Virus record (IMG/VR): IMGVR_UViG_3300047318_000360
Coordinates: 1 to 52,099 of that record
DNA: 52,099 nt
Reading direction: 5' to 3' (one strand)
DNA from: a virus
The position numbers were made by a program, and so were the translations under genes. Numbering within the stretch: position 1 is the first letter of the stretch; every line of letters begins with the position of its first letter. A model generated the notes under the pieces. The model was given only the letters and a program-made list of their open reading frames with translations, was not told the DNA's origin and made no database searches. This document shows, one piece after another, positions 16,515 to 24,208 of this stretch.

Positions 16515-17368
16515 TGGATATCTTATCTAATGCTGCTCATGTAGAGCATCCAAATTTACCACCTACATTAGGTGAAGCAATATCACAAGTCAATGTTGAA
16601 GATGAGTTCAAAGCATTGATGGACGGTGTTGAAAATAATCCTCTCTATATGAAGGAAAGTGTCTTTGTACCTGTAGTATTACGAGAAGACTTCGTAGAAG
16701 TTGACTTGGGTAACAACTTAAAGAAGAATATCTCTTATGCAGATTTCAGAAGCATCATTGGCAAGATTATCAATGATACTAGTGAAGTGGCTGTTAGTGG
16801 TATTCTGCCTCCTTCCAATCTCATCTTTTTTTCTCATAACAATAAACAAATCAAGCTTACTTGTTATTATCCTACGGCTATCCGTCCTCTGAAGTACTTG
16901 ACTTCTAAGTTTGAAATCGTAGCACCTAACATGATCATCAGCCATGTTCTCGAAAAAGATGGCAAAGATTGGTTAGTAAAAAGCACGAAGTTCTTCTGTA
17001 CGGATCAGCCTATTCGGAAACTGAAAACTACGTTCATTGACGCTGTTGATCATCATGCACGTATATTCTTGAGCCCATTTAGTAATACATATGCAGAAGG
17101 GCGTATGTGCTATGGTGGAAATCAGATGCCTGTCAGGTATAAAGATGATAACCTGAGAGGTTTGGATTACTACTATAAGTTCCTATGGGATAGCCCTTTC
17201 AACGATGACTTAGGGATTCCTGCACTTCGTAGGAATCAATACGATGGTGCCAGAGCTTGGTACGATCTACTTTCTAATAATCGTAAAGAGAAGAAGGCAT
17301 TTCCGTATGACAAGGTTAATGGGTGGACTGAACATCCAGATGGCATTGCTCCAGAAGTACCAATCTAA
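16514..17368 (+). CDS. E2-like protein, PRTRC protein B-like (284 aa)
   Basis: Residues 185-206 carry FLSPFSNTYAEGRMCYGG, which matches the active-site pattern of ubiquitin-conjugating enzymes (P-N-x-Y-x-x-G-x-x-C) and of PRTRC protein B; Cys199 would take the Ubl as a thioester. The following FLWDSPFNDD also resembles the conserved segment after the Cys in that family. The N-terminal 130 residues are not recognised. It is coupled to the gene before it by TAATG and followed after 75 nt by the JAB gene. The call depends on one clear motif plus the surrounding genes. Confidence 0.68.
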   Translation: MDILSNAAHVEHPNLPPTLGEAISQVNVEDEFKALMDGVENNPLYMKESVFVPVVLREDFVEVDLGNNLKKNISYADFRSIIGKIINDTSEVAVSGILPPSNLIFFSHNNKQIKLTCYYPTAIRPLKYLTSKFEIVAPNMIISHVLEKDGKDWLVKSTKFFCTDQPIRKLKTTFIDAVDHHARIFLSPFSNTYAEGRMCYGGNQMPVRYKDDNLRGLDYYYKFLWDSPFNDDLGIPALRRNQYDGARAWYDLLSNNRKEKKAFPYDKVNGWTEHPDGIAPEVPI

Positions 17369-17397
17369 TAACTCGGTAGTCTATTAGAGTACCATTC

Positions 17398-17424
17398 GGC
17401 AGTGAGACAACTGACTGCCTTTTA
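17398..17424 (+). terminator. Weak terminator or attenuator between the E2-like and JAB genes
   Basis: GGCAG / CTGCC stem followed by TTTTATTT. No promoter box lies between it and the next gene, so partial read-through is expected. Confidence 0.45.
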
Positions 17425-17443
17425 TTTCAATTGAAAGTTACAA

Positions 17444-19000
17444 ATGCAAATTACTGAACTCGCCCCGTTTATCAGCTGTGTATGTGGTCCTAACGAATTT
17501 CAAGAAGCTTTGAATAAGGGTTACAAAGAGATCTATATCGTTTCAAACAAGGGTACCATTTTGAAGCATCATCAACTGCGTGGCGAAAATCGTTTCGTTC
17601 GTGTTAAGGTTGATAAGATTCCAGGGTTTACTATCCCTCAAACTGAAGTGGAAATCAAAGAGAGTATGAACTTCCTGCCAGCAGGTAAGATTCCTTTCAG
17701 CCTCTACGAACAGATCGAAGCATTCTTCCGTAAGGTTATTCAAGTGCGTGGTACTGCATTGGAAGCAATGATCTTTATCTTGTGGAACAAGGATCAAGGC
17801 TACCACTTGTTCGTTCCTGAGCAGCGTGTTGGTGCAGCTTCTGTGAGTTTCGATCCCAGTACTATCCCAGGTGGTTCCACTGTGGTTGTGAACGTTCACT
17901 CACACGGTCACATGAATTCGTTCTTCTCCGGTACCGATGATAACAACGATAAAGATCTCGTTCAGTTCTCGGGCGTATTCGGTAACTTCCAGACTGCAGT
18001 TCCGACCACCATCTGGCGCTTCAACTACTACCTGACTAAGTTCAAGTGTGAAACAAAAGATATCTTTGAGACTCCAGTCAAGGAAGGGATCGAAGTTCCT
18101 CAAGAATGGATGGATCAAGTTACTCAACCTACCTTCAGCCAGAACAAGGGAGGTCACAGTAACCTGGGAAACGTGGGAAGAAACACGGCAGAGCACCTCA
18201 AACCCTGGCAGTTTCAAAAGGGGATGAATCGTCAGGGTCAGCAGATTCAAGCGGGTCAGCCCGTCCTGTTTCCAACCGTAAGCAGCGTAGAGAAGAGAAA
18301 CGCTCAAGAAGATCTTCTGGGCGGTAAAGATACTCCTTTCATTGGTTTTGAACCAGATGAATCTTCGTTCAGTGCTGACGTTAGCCCTTCTACTCCTCAT
18401 CCAAATTTCACCCCTCCTAAGATGCCTGGCATCGTTTGGAAATGGGATAATGAAAAGGGTCAGTATCGTAACGTAGCAGGTACTGAAGAAGAGAACGATC
18501 CTGAAGCAATTCACTTCGATGGTACTCCTTCCGTGGAAGATGAAATTAACGATGCAGCAACAGCAGCTTTCATGGCCGCTATCAACAGTAGCGATGAGGC
18601 ATTTGCGCATCTGAGAGAAGTTGATGCTGAGGAGGCTGACTCGGGTCAACTGGGAAAGCCTCACGGAATAACTCCGGAAGGAGTGGAGCTAAAGTCATTG
18701 AGCTTGCCCAACGAATCAGGGAACTTAGAAGCTCCAGGTGATCACATTGAAGGTTGGAGTGAGGATATTGCTATCCAGTATGAAGCAATCAATTCACGCT
18801 ATGGCGTAGACGTTGCTGATGCTTGGTGGGGTATTGATTCGGAAATGCACAACCTTCATGAGCATCCGTTGCTTCTTACGAGTCTCATGGGGGATATGTA
18901 CAATCTCCTCAGTGATGATGACAAGTTCAACTTCTTTACGGATATGATCTCTAATCTTCCTGAGAAGTATCTTCAGCAGATTCAAGCGAACGGTCTCTAA
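17444..19000 (+). CDS. JAB/JAMM metalloprotease, PRTRC protein A-like (518 aa)
   Basis: The N-terminal ~230 residues form a JAB/MPN-type domain: NVHSHGHMNSFFSGTDDNND (150-169) supplies His152, His154, Ser162 and Asp165 of the JAMM zinc site, and Glu107 in LEAMIFILW is the likely catalytic acid. The SHG-x-M-x-x-FFS-x-x-D form and the following GVFGNFQ and PTTIWRF segments are those of PRTRC protein A. Such enzymes trim Ubl precursors or remove Ubls from targets. A further ~290 residues are low-complexity, Pro/Gly/Gln-rich then acidic, ending in a helical domain, which is much longer than the JAB core needs. Confidence 0.82.
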   Translation: MQITELAPFISCVCGPNEFQEALNKGYKEIYIVSNKGTILKHHQLRGENRFVRVKVDKIPGFTIPQTEVEIKESMNFLPAGKIPFSLYEQIEAFFRKVIQVRGTALEAMIFILWNKDQGYHLFVPEQRVGAASVSFDPSTIPGGSTVVVNVHSHGHMNSFFSGTDDNNDKDLVQFSGVFGNFQTAVPTTIWRFNYYLTKFKCETKDIFETPVKEGIEVPQEWMDQVTQPTFSQNKGGHSNLGNVGRNTAEHLKPWQFQKGMNRQGQQIQAGQPVLFPTVSSVEKRNAQEDLLGGKDTPFIGFEPDESSFSADVSPSTPHPNFTPPKMPGIVWKWDNEKGQYRNVAGTEEENDPEAIHFDGTPSVEDEINDAATAAFMAAINSSDEAFAHLREVDAEEADSGQLGKPHGITPEGVELKSLSLPNESGNLEAPGDHIEGWSEDIAIQYEAINSRYGVDVADAWWGIDSEMHNLHEHPLLLTSLMGDMYNLLSDDDKFNFFTDMISNLPEKYLQQIQANGL

Positions 19001-19011
19001 TCTCGTAAATC

Positions 19012-19021
19012 GTGGTATAAG
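19012..19021 (+). promoter_or_regulatory. GTGGTATAAG promoter with hairpin leader
   Basis: Box variant followed at once by a 9-bp stem GGAGGGGTA-GCAA-TACCCTTCC (19021-19042) with a GNRA-type loop, which would sit at the 5' end of the transcript. It precedes the gene at 19061. Confidence 0.6.
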
Positions 19022-19060
19022 GAGGGGTAGCAATACCCTTCCTGTTTCAAGGAAATTGTT

Positions 19061-19297
19061 ATGTTTAATGCTATTGTTATCTGGTTCCTCAAGTCTGTTC
19101 TCAAAGAACGTGTAGTAATGGTTGTTTACGAGGGCGGATCCCAGAAGATTAGACCGGTTGTTTCAACAGAAGGCGGCAAAGTTTACGTTCGTAGTGAAGG
19201 TAACAAAGTCGGGTTTCTAGATCAACCAAAAAACAAGGCCGGTGAATTCCGCAAGGGCATCAGCGACGATAAACTTATTAGATGGTTCGATGTATGA
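19061..19297 (+). CDS. Unknown small protein (78 aa)
   Basis: ATG follows AAGGAAATTGTT. The first 12 residues are hydrophobic; the rest is a beta-rich basic stretch (VVMVVYEGG, GKVYVRSEGNK). No family is recognised. It lies between the JAB and E1-like genes, with a 4-nt overlap (ATGA) to the next ORF, so it belongs to the same operon segment. Confidence 0.6.
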   Translation: MFNAIVIWFLKSVLKERVVMVVYEGGSQKIRPVVSTEGGKVYVRSEGNKVGFLDQPKNKAGEFRKGISDDKLIRWFDV

Positions 19298-19566
19298 GCG
19301 ATAAGCTATTTTTAAAAGATATACCTCCAGGTACTGTCATAAAAAGGGCAGATAGTGCAAATCATGCTATTTACTATATGTGTGTTGCTCCTCATGTATC
19401 TTTCCTAAAGAATACTGATGAAGACACAATGCATAGACCTATGAGATTAGATACCTTCGAAGTCTTAGGGTCTAAGGCATGGTTGCAGGTACCTTTCGAA
19501 AAAGTGGATGCGAAGATAACCATCATCGACCCAACCCATAAACCTCCAAAGTTATATAATGTTTAG
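19294..19566 (+). CDS. Unknown small protein (90 aa)
   Basis: ATG 19294 overlaps the previous stop (ATGA). The sequence is beta-rich with PPGTVIKR and HAIYYMCVAPH, reminiscent of a small barrel, but no family is recognised. It overlaps the E1-like gene by 8 nt, so translation of the two is probably coupled. A role in the Ubl system is suggested only by that packing. Confidence 0.6.
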   Translation: MSDKLFLKDIPPGTVIKRADSANHAIYYMCVAPHVSFLKNTDEDTMHRPMRLDTFEVLGSKAWLQVPFEKVDAKITIIDPTHKPPKLYNV

Positions 19567-20989
19567 ATATACACCTCAAACTATTCCCACCAATATCTTT
19601 GTGATTGGTGGAGGCGGTACTGGCTCCCGACTGATGCCAATGCTGGTTCAGTTCATTCGCTCTATCACTCGTGGTAAGAGTCCTATGGGCTGGCTGGAAA
19701 ATCCAACCATCTGGGTAGTGGATGATGACACTGTTGAATTGAAGAATTTGCTTCGTCAGAACTTCATCGACAAAGATGTTAATAAGCCAAAAGCTCAAGT
19801 GCTGGCTGAAAGGTATGGCCGTGCATACGACGTAGATGTGGTCCCTATCATCAAGCGCGTTGAAAGTTCGAATAGTGATTTTCGTACAGCTGTTCAGGAA
19901 GTTCTTTCAGCAAGACAACTGGCAGGACAGCAAGCGCCTAATCTTGCAGCAGTATTGAACAGTTCCATTGTTATCAGCTGTGTAGATTCCGCTGCAGCTC
20001 GTCGTAACATTCTGAATAACTTCATCGTGACCTCAATTAGTCATACTAATCAAGGATGTTTCTTTATCGATGCTGGTAACGAAGACTCTTTCGGTCAGGT
20101 TAACTTCTTTACACCGACAGTTGTTTCTGAAGGGGACGTTTATAATGGTCTTCCTGAGAACCAAAAAGTCCCAAAGATGGTCGGATCTATTTGTGATATT
20201 AACTTCCTCCCAATGGACGTTAAATATTATCGAGATCTGGTAGACACTGTTAGTACTGCGTCATGTGCTGATCTAAATCAGACCCTGGCTATTAATGCTA
20301 TTATGGCTACTACCATTATGGGTATTGTTCAGAACTACTACTACCGTAAGCCTTTTCAGTATAACTGTGTACGTTTCAGTCTTGATGGTGCTAATGCGAC
20401 AGAGTACTGCACCTTTAATAGCCTTAAACGTAATGCACTTGAATACAATGCTGTTACCAGTTTTATGTATGGCTCGGTGAAGGTAAAAGAGAAGAATAAC
20501 TTAAACACTACCTTGACATTCGGTAGACAGCTTCAGTATGTAGATCTTTATGCTGGGGTAGCTGTTAAGTTACTTCAGAAGATTGGATCAGATAAAGTTG
20601 AAGCTGAACGCTTGGCTAAGGAAGAAGAAGATCGTCTTAAAGCTGAGGAAGCCCTAACTAAGAAAGCAATGGCATCCGAGGCCAGTATTGCGAGGCTTAA
20701 GTCTAAGCGTAAGGATATGAACCGTAGTACTGAGTTGAAGGTACTGGTAGAGGAGGAAGGTGTACCAGTCGGTACTACTGTGGAGGTGATGACAGCTAAC
20801 CCTGTGCCACTGCCACCATCAGTAGAGGCATCAACTGCAGCTTCACGTAACTCACGTAGGCGCAATCCAAATGTCACTACAGGTCTTCCTCCAGTGGAAG
20901 TTCCACAAACTTGGATTCAACCAGTAGATGTAGACTCCGAAGCTATGAATCGAGCAATCGAATCTGTAACAGCTTTGCGTAATCGTTAA
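19559..20989 (+). CDS. E1-like adenylating enzyme, ThiF/PRTRC ThiF-like (476 aa)
   Basis: ThiF/E1 domain: nucleotide-binding loop VIGGGGTGSR (15-24), acidic pocket VVDDDTVELKNLLRQNF (53-69) with the Arg and Gln that grip ATP, DVNKPKAQ, and SCVDSAAARR (140-149). It adenylates the C-terminus of a Ubl or ThiS-like protein. TASCADLNQTLAINA (233-247) matches the region I associate with the catalytic Cys of PRTRC ThiF proteins, so Cys236 is the likely thioester site. The last ~130 residues are a charged helix and a Pro/Ser-rich tail beyond the usual domain. It ends the operon and is followed by a terminator. Confidence 0.85.
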   Translation: MFRYTPQTIPTNIFVIGGGGTGSRLMPMLVQFIRSITRGKSPMGWLENPTIWVVDDDTVELKNLLRQNFIDKDVNKPKAQVLAERYGRAYDVDVVPIIKRVESSNSDFRTAVQEVLSARQLAGQQAPNLAAVLNSSIVISCVDSAAARRNILNNFIVTSISHTNQGCFFIDAGNEDSFGQVNFFTPTVVSEGDVYNGLPENQKVPKMVGSICDINFLPMDVKYYRDLVDTVSTASCADLNQTLAINAIMATTIMGIVQNYYYRKPFQYNCVRFSLDGANATEYCTFNSLKRNALEYNAVTSFMYGSVKVKEKNNLNTTLTFGRQLQYVDLYAGVAVKLLQKIGSDKVEAERLAKEEEDRLKAEEALTKKAMASEASIARLKSKRKDMNRSTELKVLVEEEGVPVGTTVEVMTANPVPLPPSVEASTAASRNSRRRNPNVTTGLPPVEVPQTWIQPVDVDSEAMNRAIESVTALRNR

Positions 20990-20995
20990 AAAGAA

Positions 20996-21022
20996 AAGCC
21001 GGAAAACATCCCGGCTTTTTTT
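20996..21022 (+). terminator. Terminator after the E1-like gene
   Basis: AAGCCGG / CCGGCTT stem, T run, then AG. It also separates this operon from the convergent minus-strand genes. Confidence 0.8.
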
Positions 21023-21029
21023 AGATTAA

Positions 21030-21440
21030 TCAACTTGATCGTTCTCGTGAGGCTAGTTCTAACGTTTCAGTAACATTGAAGGTTGCCATAATAGTACCGT
21101 CTTGTCGAGTCATTACTAAGGTATTTGCATTCTTATCCCATACCCAACTACCTAAAGCTTCATCTTCGAGGTTCTTAAGAATAGACTGGGTAGTTCTTTG
21201 TACTGCTTCTACTCTAGCAACAATTTTGTTATCTAGGAAGATTCCATAGTTACCTGATGCTGAAGGTGTAAAGGTTAATACATAGTATCCGGGAGATACT
21301 TCCAATAAAGTTAAGGATGGGGAGAGAACTGTAACGTTCCCATTCATAACTACTGCAGAAGCTGCGTTAGCGATACCGACAGTACCTGCAAAATATAATT
21401 TAGTGGCAGTTCCTACTGCCGTTTCGATGTTCATTGTCAT
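21030..21440 (-). CDS. Putative virion protein (136 aa)
   Basis: Beta-rich N-terminal domain (Ig-like or carbohydrate-binding-like in composition: SPGYYVLTFTPSASGNYGIF) and a C-terminal segment WVWDKNANTLVMTRQDGTIM followed by ASRERSS. I have the impression that this last segment recurs in phage tail or neck proteins, but I cannot name the family. Last gene of the minus-strand unit that begins near 23.5 kb. An ATG two codons further in is also possible. Confidence 0.5.
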   Translation of the reverse strand: MTMNIETAVGTATKLYFAGTVGIANAASAVVMNGNVTVLSPSLTLLEVSPGYYVLTFTPSASGNYGIFLDNKIVARVEAVQRTTQSILKNLEDEALGSWVWDKNANTLVMTRQDGTIMATFNVTETLELASRERSS

Positions 21441-21970
21441 AGGTTATCCATTGCTTGAATATATGTTTCGATAGCTTTCTTTTTAGCCATAGTATCTGCT
21501 TCAGTCTGACCTTTTTCTAAACACGTTTTAGGTACAAATCCAAAAGGCTCTACTGGCTCTGAATATCCTTCTTCTTTTAACAGGTATCCAATAACATCAG
21601 AAACCATGCTATCAGGAGCAGGTGAATGATATCTATCCCCCAGTAATTTTTTAACTTCAGCAAGAGCATAAGCAAGTTCCAAACTAGTAGGCATAGGAAG
21701 CCTGTCGAAGTCAGCTATCTGATTGTTCATAACCACAACTGCATGCAAGAAGAATGTAGCATTGGTGAAGAACAGTTCAGGGTCTTTCTCAATGAGCTGC
21801 AAAATATGAATCTTATCTCTCGTCAGCTCATCGAAGGACATTTTTAGCTCATCAGAAATAGTCTCTAGTTCCCAGCCATGCCATGTACCTTTCGTAAAAA
21901 TACGATCAAGACTATTTCTAATATGAGTTAGGGAAGCTAACCCTAGAGATGATTCATTTGGTTTAGACAT
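21437..21970 (-). CDS. Hypothetical virion-operon protein (177 aa)
   Basis: Helical, acidic, with no membrane segment and no recognised family. It overlaps the genes on both sides by 4 and 8 nt. Its place in a unit of likely structural genes suggests a virion or assembly role. Confidence 0.55.
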   Translation of the reverse strand: MSKPNESSLGLASLTHIRNSLDRIFTKGTWHGWELETISDELKMSFDELTRDKIHILQLIEKDPELFFTNATFFLHAVVVMNNQIADFDRLPMPTSLELAYALAEVKKLLGDRYHSPAPDSMVSDVIGYLLKEEGYSEPVEPFGFVPKTCLEKGQTEADTMAKKKAIETYIQAMDNL

Positions 21971-22856
21971 TTTTAGTTAACGAAACAAGCACATGTTGTA
22001 AATCTAAGGGTAAGGTCTCTGCTACAACTTTAAAGTTCTCTGGTCCACCGTTCATCTCATCTGCCACATCCTTACCGATGTACTGGGCAATTCGAGTATG
22101 ACCAACACGTTCGATATTCTCATAAGGAATGTCTTTGCCTGCCAGTTTCACCATCAGCATGCTTTTGAATGCAGCTTCTTTAGTGATGAATACTTCCTTA
22201 TAGAAGTCAAAGCCTTTGAGTTGAAGTTTATTATTCTTATCAAAAGTGTCAACAAGATTAGCCACCTTCACAAGATTCTCTGCTTCTCTCAGTCTAGTAT
22301 CATTTTGACTATCTACAAGAACCTTTGCCACTTTAACAAAGTTAATGTCTTTAGTTGCATCGTAACGAACAGTTAGAGCTTTCAGTGCTGCTTCTTTGTT
22401 TAGGTATCCATTGCCTGAATAACAAATTACATCATCACTTGGAGTAAGACCTAAGTCTTTAGCTTCTTTGTAGAGTTGAGTTGCAACTTCTACACGAGGT
22501 TTGACTTCAGTACAGTCTTGAAGAAACGAGGCTTGCTTGGCAAGGTATCCATCCATCTTATTGATAGAAGATTCTACAGTGGCTGCATGTGCAGCTTTAA
22601 CCATTTTGTTAGATAGGTTTTTGACATCTTCGTCAAGACCATAGATGTGAACTGCTTTAGCAATCTTTTCTAAAGTAGTGAACTCAACTGGATGATACGC
22701 AATCTTCTCAAAGTACTTTACTTGAAGGGCTGTAGCTAAGGTAGAGTCTTTAGAGTCCAAAGGAAACTCTTGGTCTACGTTTGCTTGTTTAATCATAGGA
22801 ACTACTTCAGGCACTAGTTCAATGATGTTTTTTAAGGTATAGGCTAGGATGGTCAT
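21963..22856 (-). CDS. Helical repeat protein with many x-K-x-A motifs (297 aa)
   Basis: No known family. The chain repeats a short pattern of an aromatic or aliphatic residue, K near the middle and a final A: YFEKIA, LEKIA, VKAA, YLAKQA, YKEA, YLNKEA, FVKVA, LVKVA, ITKEA and VKLA. The same pattern forms the N-termini of several other proteins in this window. Such spacing suggests helices that present a common face, or repeated processing or targeting sites. It starts at ATG 22856 in the unit driven from about 23.57 kb. Confidence 0.55.
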   Translation of the reverse strand: MTILAYTLKNIIELVPEVVPMIKQANVDQEFPLDSKDSTLATALQVKYFEKIAYHPVEFTTLEKIAKAVHIYGLDEDVKNLSNKMVKAAHAATVESSINKMDGYLAKQASFLQDCTEVKPRVEVATQLYKEAKDLGLTPSDDVICYSGNGYLNKEAALKALTVRYDATKDINFVKVAKVLVDSQNDTRLREAENLVKVANLVDTFDKNNKLQLKGFDFYKEVFITKEAAFKSMLMVKLAGKDIPYENIERVGHTRIAQYIGKDVADEMNGGPENFKVVAETLPLDLQHVLVSLTKNV

Positions 22857-22865
22857 GGGTTATTA

Positions 22866-23537
22866 TTAGTTAGCTTTGTTATACTTATCATATAATTTTT
22901 TGTAATGTTCTTTTACATCTAAGTTCTCTTGAGGAACATTAGCTCCTGCAGCTTCAAATGAGTTATGTGCAGAGTTATAAGGAGCAGTTACAACAGTGTC
23001 TATCTCACGTTTAGAAACGTAGTCGTGAGCTTTTTCTAAAAGATTTAATCTAGTTATTGGTTTAGGTCTCATTGTATTCAAAGAGATCATACGAATAGCA
23101 TTTTCGTCAGTAGGATTTTTTGCTAACTTAAGAGCTTCTGCGTGTAAGTCTCGTCTAGACTTTAAACCACTGGCAGTACGAAGAGCGGAACCAACTGCAC
23201 CTAGTCCTGCACCAAGTAGTGCAATTTTTCCAGCTGGTTTAAAAATAGTTCCTAAAGAGGTATTAGGTAGATATCTTACCACTGAGCCTGAGCCCATAAA
23301 CGCACCAAAACCACCTACACCAGCTCCGATAGCAGCATCCTTTAATACGTTCTTAATGTCATGTTTTGTGATATTAACATTAGCGTCTCTTGCAAGTTCG
23401 TCAGCATACTTCTTTATCATTTCAATTCGTGCTGGCAAAGGTAGACTTGCGAATACTGGGTCGCCAACGACTGCAGTAACGTCAATACCTTGCTCACGGT
23501 AAAGTCCTATAAGACTTTTGATAACTTGTTCTTCCAC
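22866..23537 (-). CDS. Virion-region protein with Gly-rich hydrophobic segment (223 aa)
   Basis: GTG start 23537, preceded by AGGA and by the TAAAATAAGG box 26 bp upstream. Residues about 65-115 contain two Gly-rich hydrophobic stretches (AAIGAGVGGFGAFMG and IALLGAGLGAVGSAL) that could form a membrane hairpin, as in proteins ejected with phage DNA. The C-terminal half is helical and charged. No family is recognised. Confidence 0.55.
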   Translation of the reverse strand: MEEQVIKSLIGLYREQGIDVTAVVGDPVFASLPLPARIEMIKKYADELARDANVNITKHDIKNVLKDAAIGAGVGGFGAFMGSGSVVRYLPNTSLGTIFKPAGKIALLGAGLGAVGSALRTASGLKSRRDLHAEALKLAKNPTDENAIRMISLNTMRPKPITRLNLLEKAHDYVSKREIDTVVTAPYNSAHNSFEAAGANVPQENLDVKEHYKKLYDKYNKAN

Positions 23538-23563
23538 TTTAATTCCTAATTAAACAACAATAC

Positions 23564-23573
23564 CCTTATTTTA
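23564..23573 (-). promoter_or_regulatory. TAAAATAAGG late-type promoter box
   Basis: Minus-strand box closely matching those before the capsid, sheath and tube genes. It lies in the gap between genes 23585-24208 and 22866-23537. Confidence 0.55.
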
Positions 23574-23584
23574 ACCATAGTAAA

Positions 23585-24208
23585 TTATTGGTCAGAAATT
23601 ATAGAATTCATAATAGAAACTATATCTTCAGTTACCAAAGGGGTAGTAGCTGGGTTGATCGTAAAATGCGTTTTTATGAGTCCTGGTAATTTTGAGCTAT
23701 GTTCTGGAAGGTACTTGTTCTCCATGAAGAGAAATTCCCATTTGCCAGATACTGCGTAACAACTTATCGCAAGTATGTCAAACTCACCTTTAACGAGTGC
23801 CGTACCAGTAACACTACCAACACCATCCACTTCAATGGTCCTTTTATCCGTCGCTTTGACTTGAACCTTACCCTGCCAGGTATCATTAAGTATATCTTCT
23901 CTTATGCTATTTGTTGCTATGCTTTTTACTTCTATTGTTAGTGTCTTGCCGTTGTATACAACTCTGAAATCACCCTTCTCTTTACACTGATCAGGAATCT
24001 TTACAACACTAGTTACTCCAGGTATTTGTAGGAGCTGCTTCTTCAGTGCGACCTCTGCTAAGTAGCCTTGGAGGTATCCACGGAGGCTTGAGTTCTCAGA
24101 GATTACTTGTTCGAGTTCTTCTTGGGTAAAGTCGGAAAGGATTGACATCTGATGTGGAGTTGTTTTTATTATTGCATTTAGCATATCAGATGTCTTGACT
24201 ATGGTCAA
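23585..24208 (-). CDS. PD-(D/E)XK family nuclease-like protein (207 aa)
   Basis: Restriction-endonuclease-like core: a helix with Glu52 (GYLAEVALKKQLL), then KGDFRVVYNGKTLTIEVKS, giving Asp80 and Glu93-Val-Lys95, the classic D-x(n)-E-x-K metal site. It should be a DNA nuclease, or a DNA-binding relative. The gene is embedded among virion-type genes and overlaps the upstream gene by 4 nt, so it might be packaged or act on DNA during head maturation. No particular restriction enzyme family can be named. Confidence 0.65.
   Translation of the reverse strand: MTIVKTSDMLNAIIKTTPHQMSILSDFTQEELEQVISENSSLRGYLQGYLAEVALKKQLLQIPGVTSVVKIPDQCKEKGDFRVVYNGKTLTIEVKSIATNSIREDILNDTWQGKVQVKATDKRTIEVDGVGSVTGTALVKGEFDILAISCYAVSGKWEFLFMENKYLPEHSSKLPGLIKTHFTINPATTPLVTEDIVSIMNSIISDQ

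Noticed and set aside
17900-18664. 254-aa antisense ORF opposite the JAB gene
   Set aside because: A shadow frame: the plus-strand frame has clear family motifs, and the antisense product has no start signals or recognisable features.
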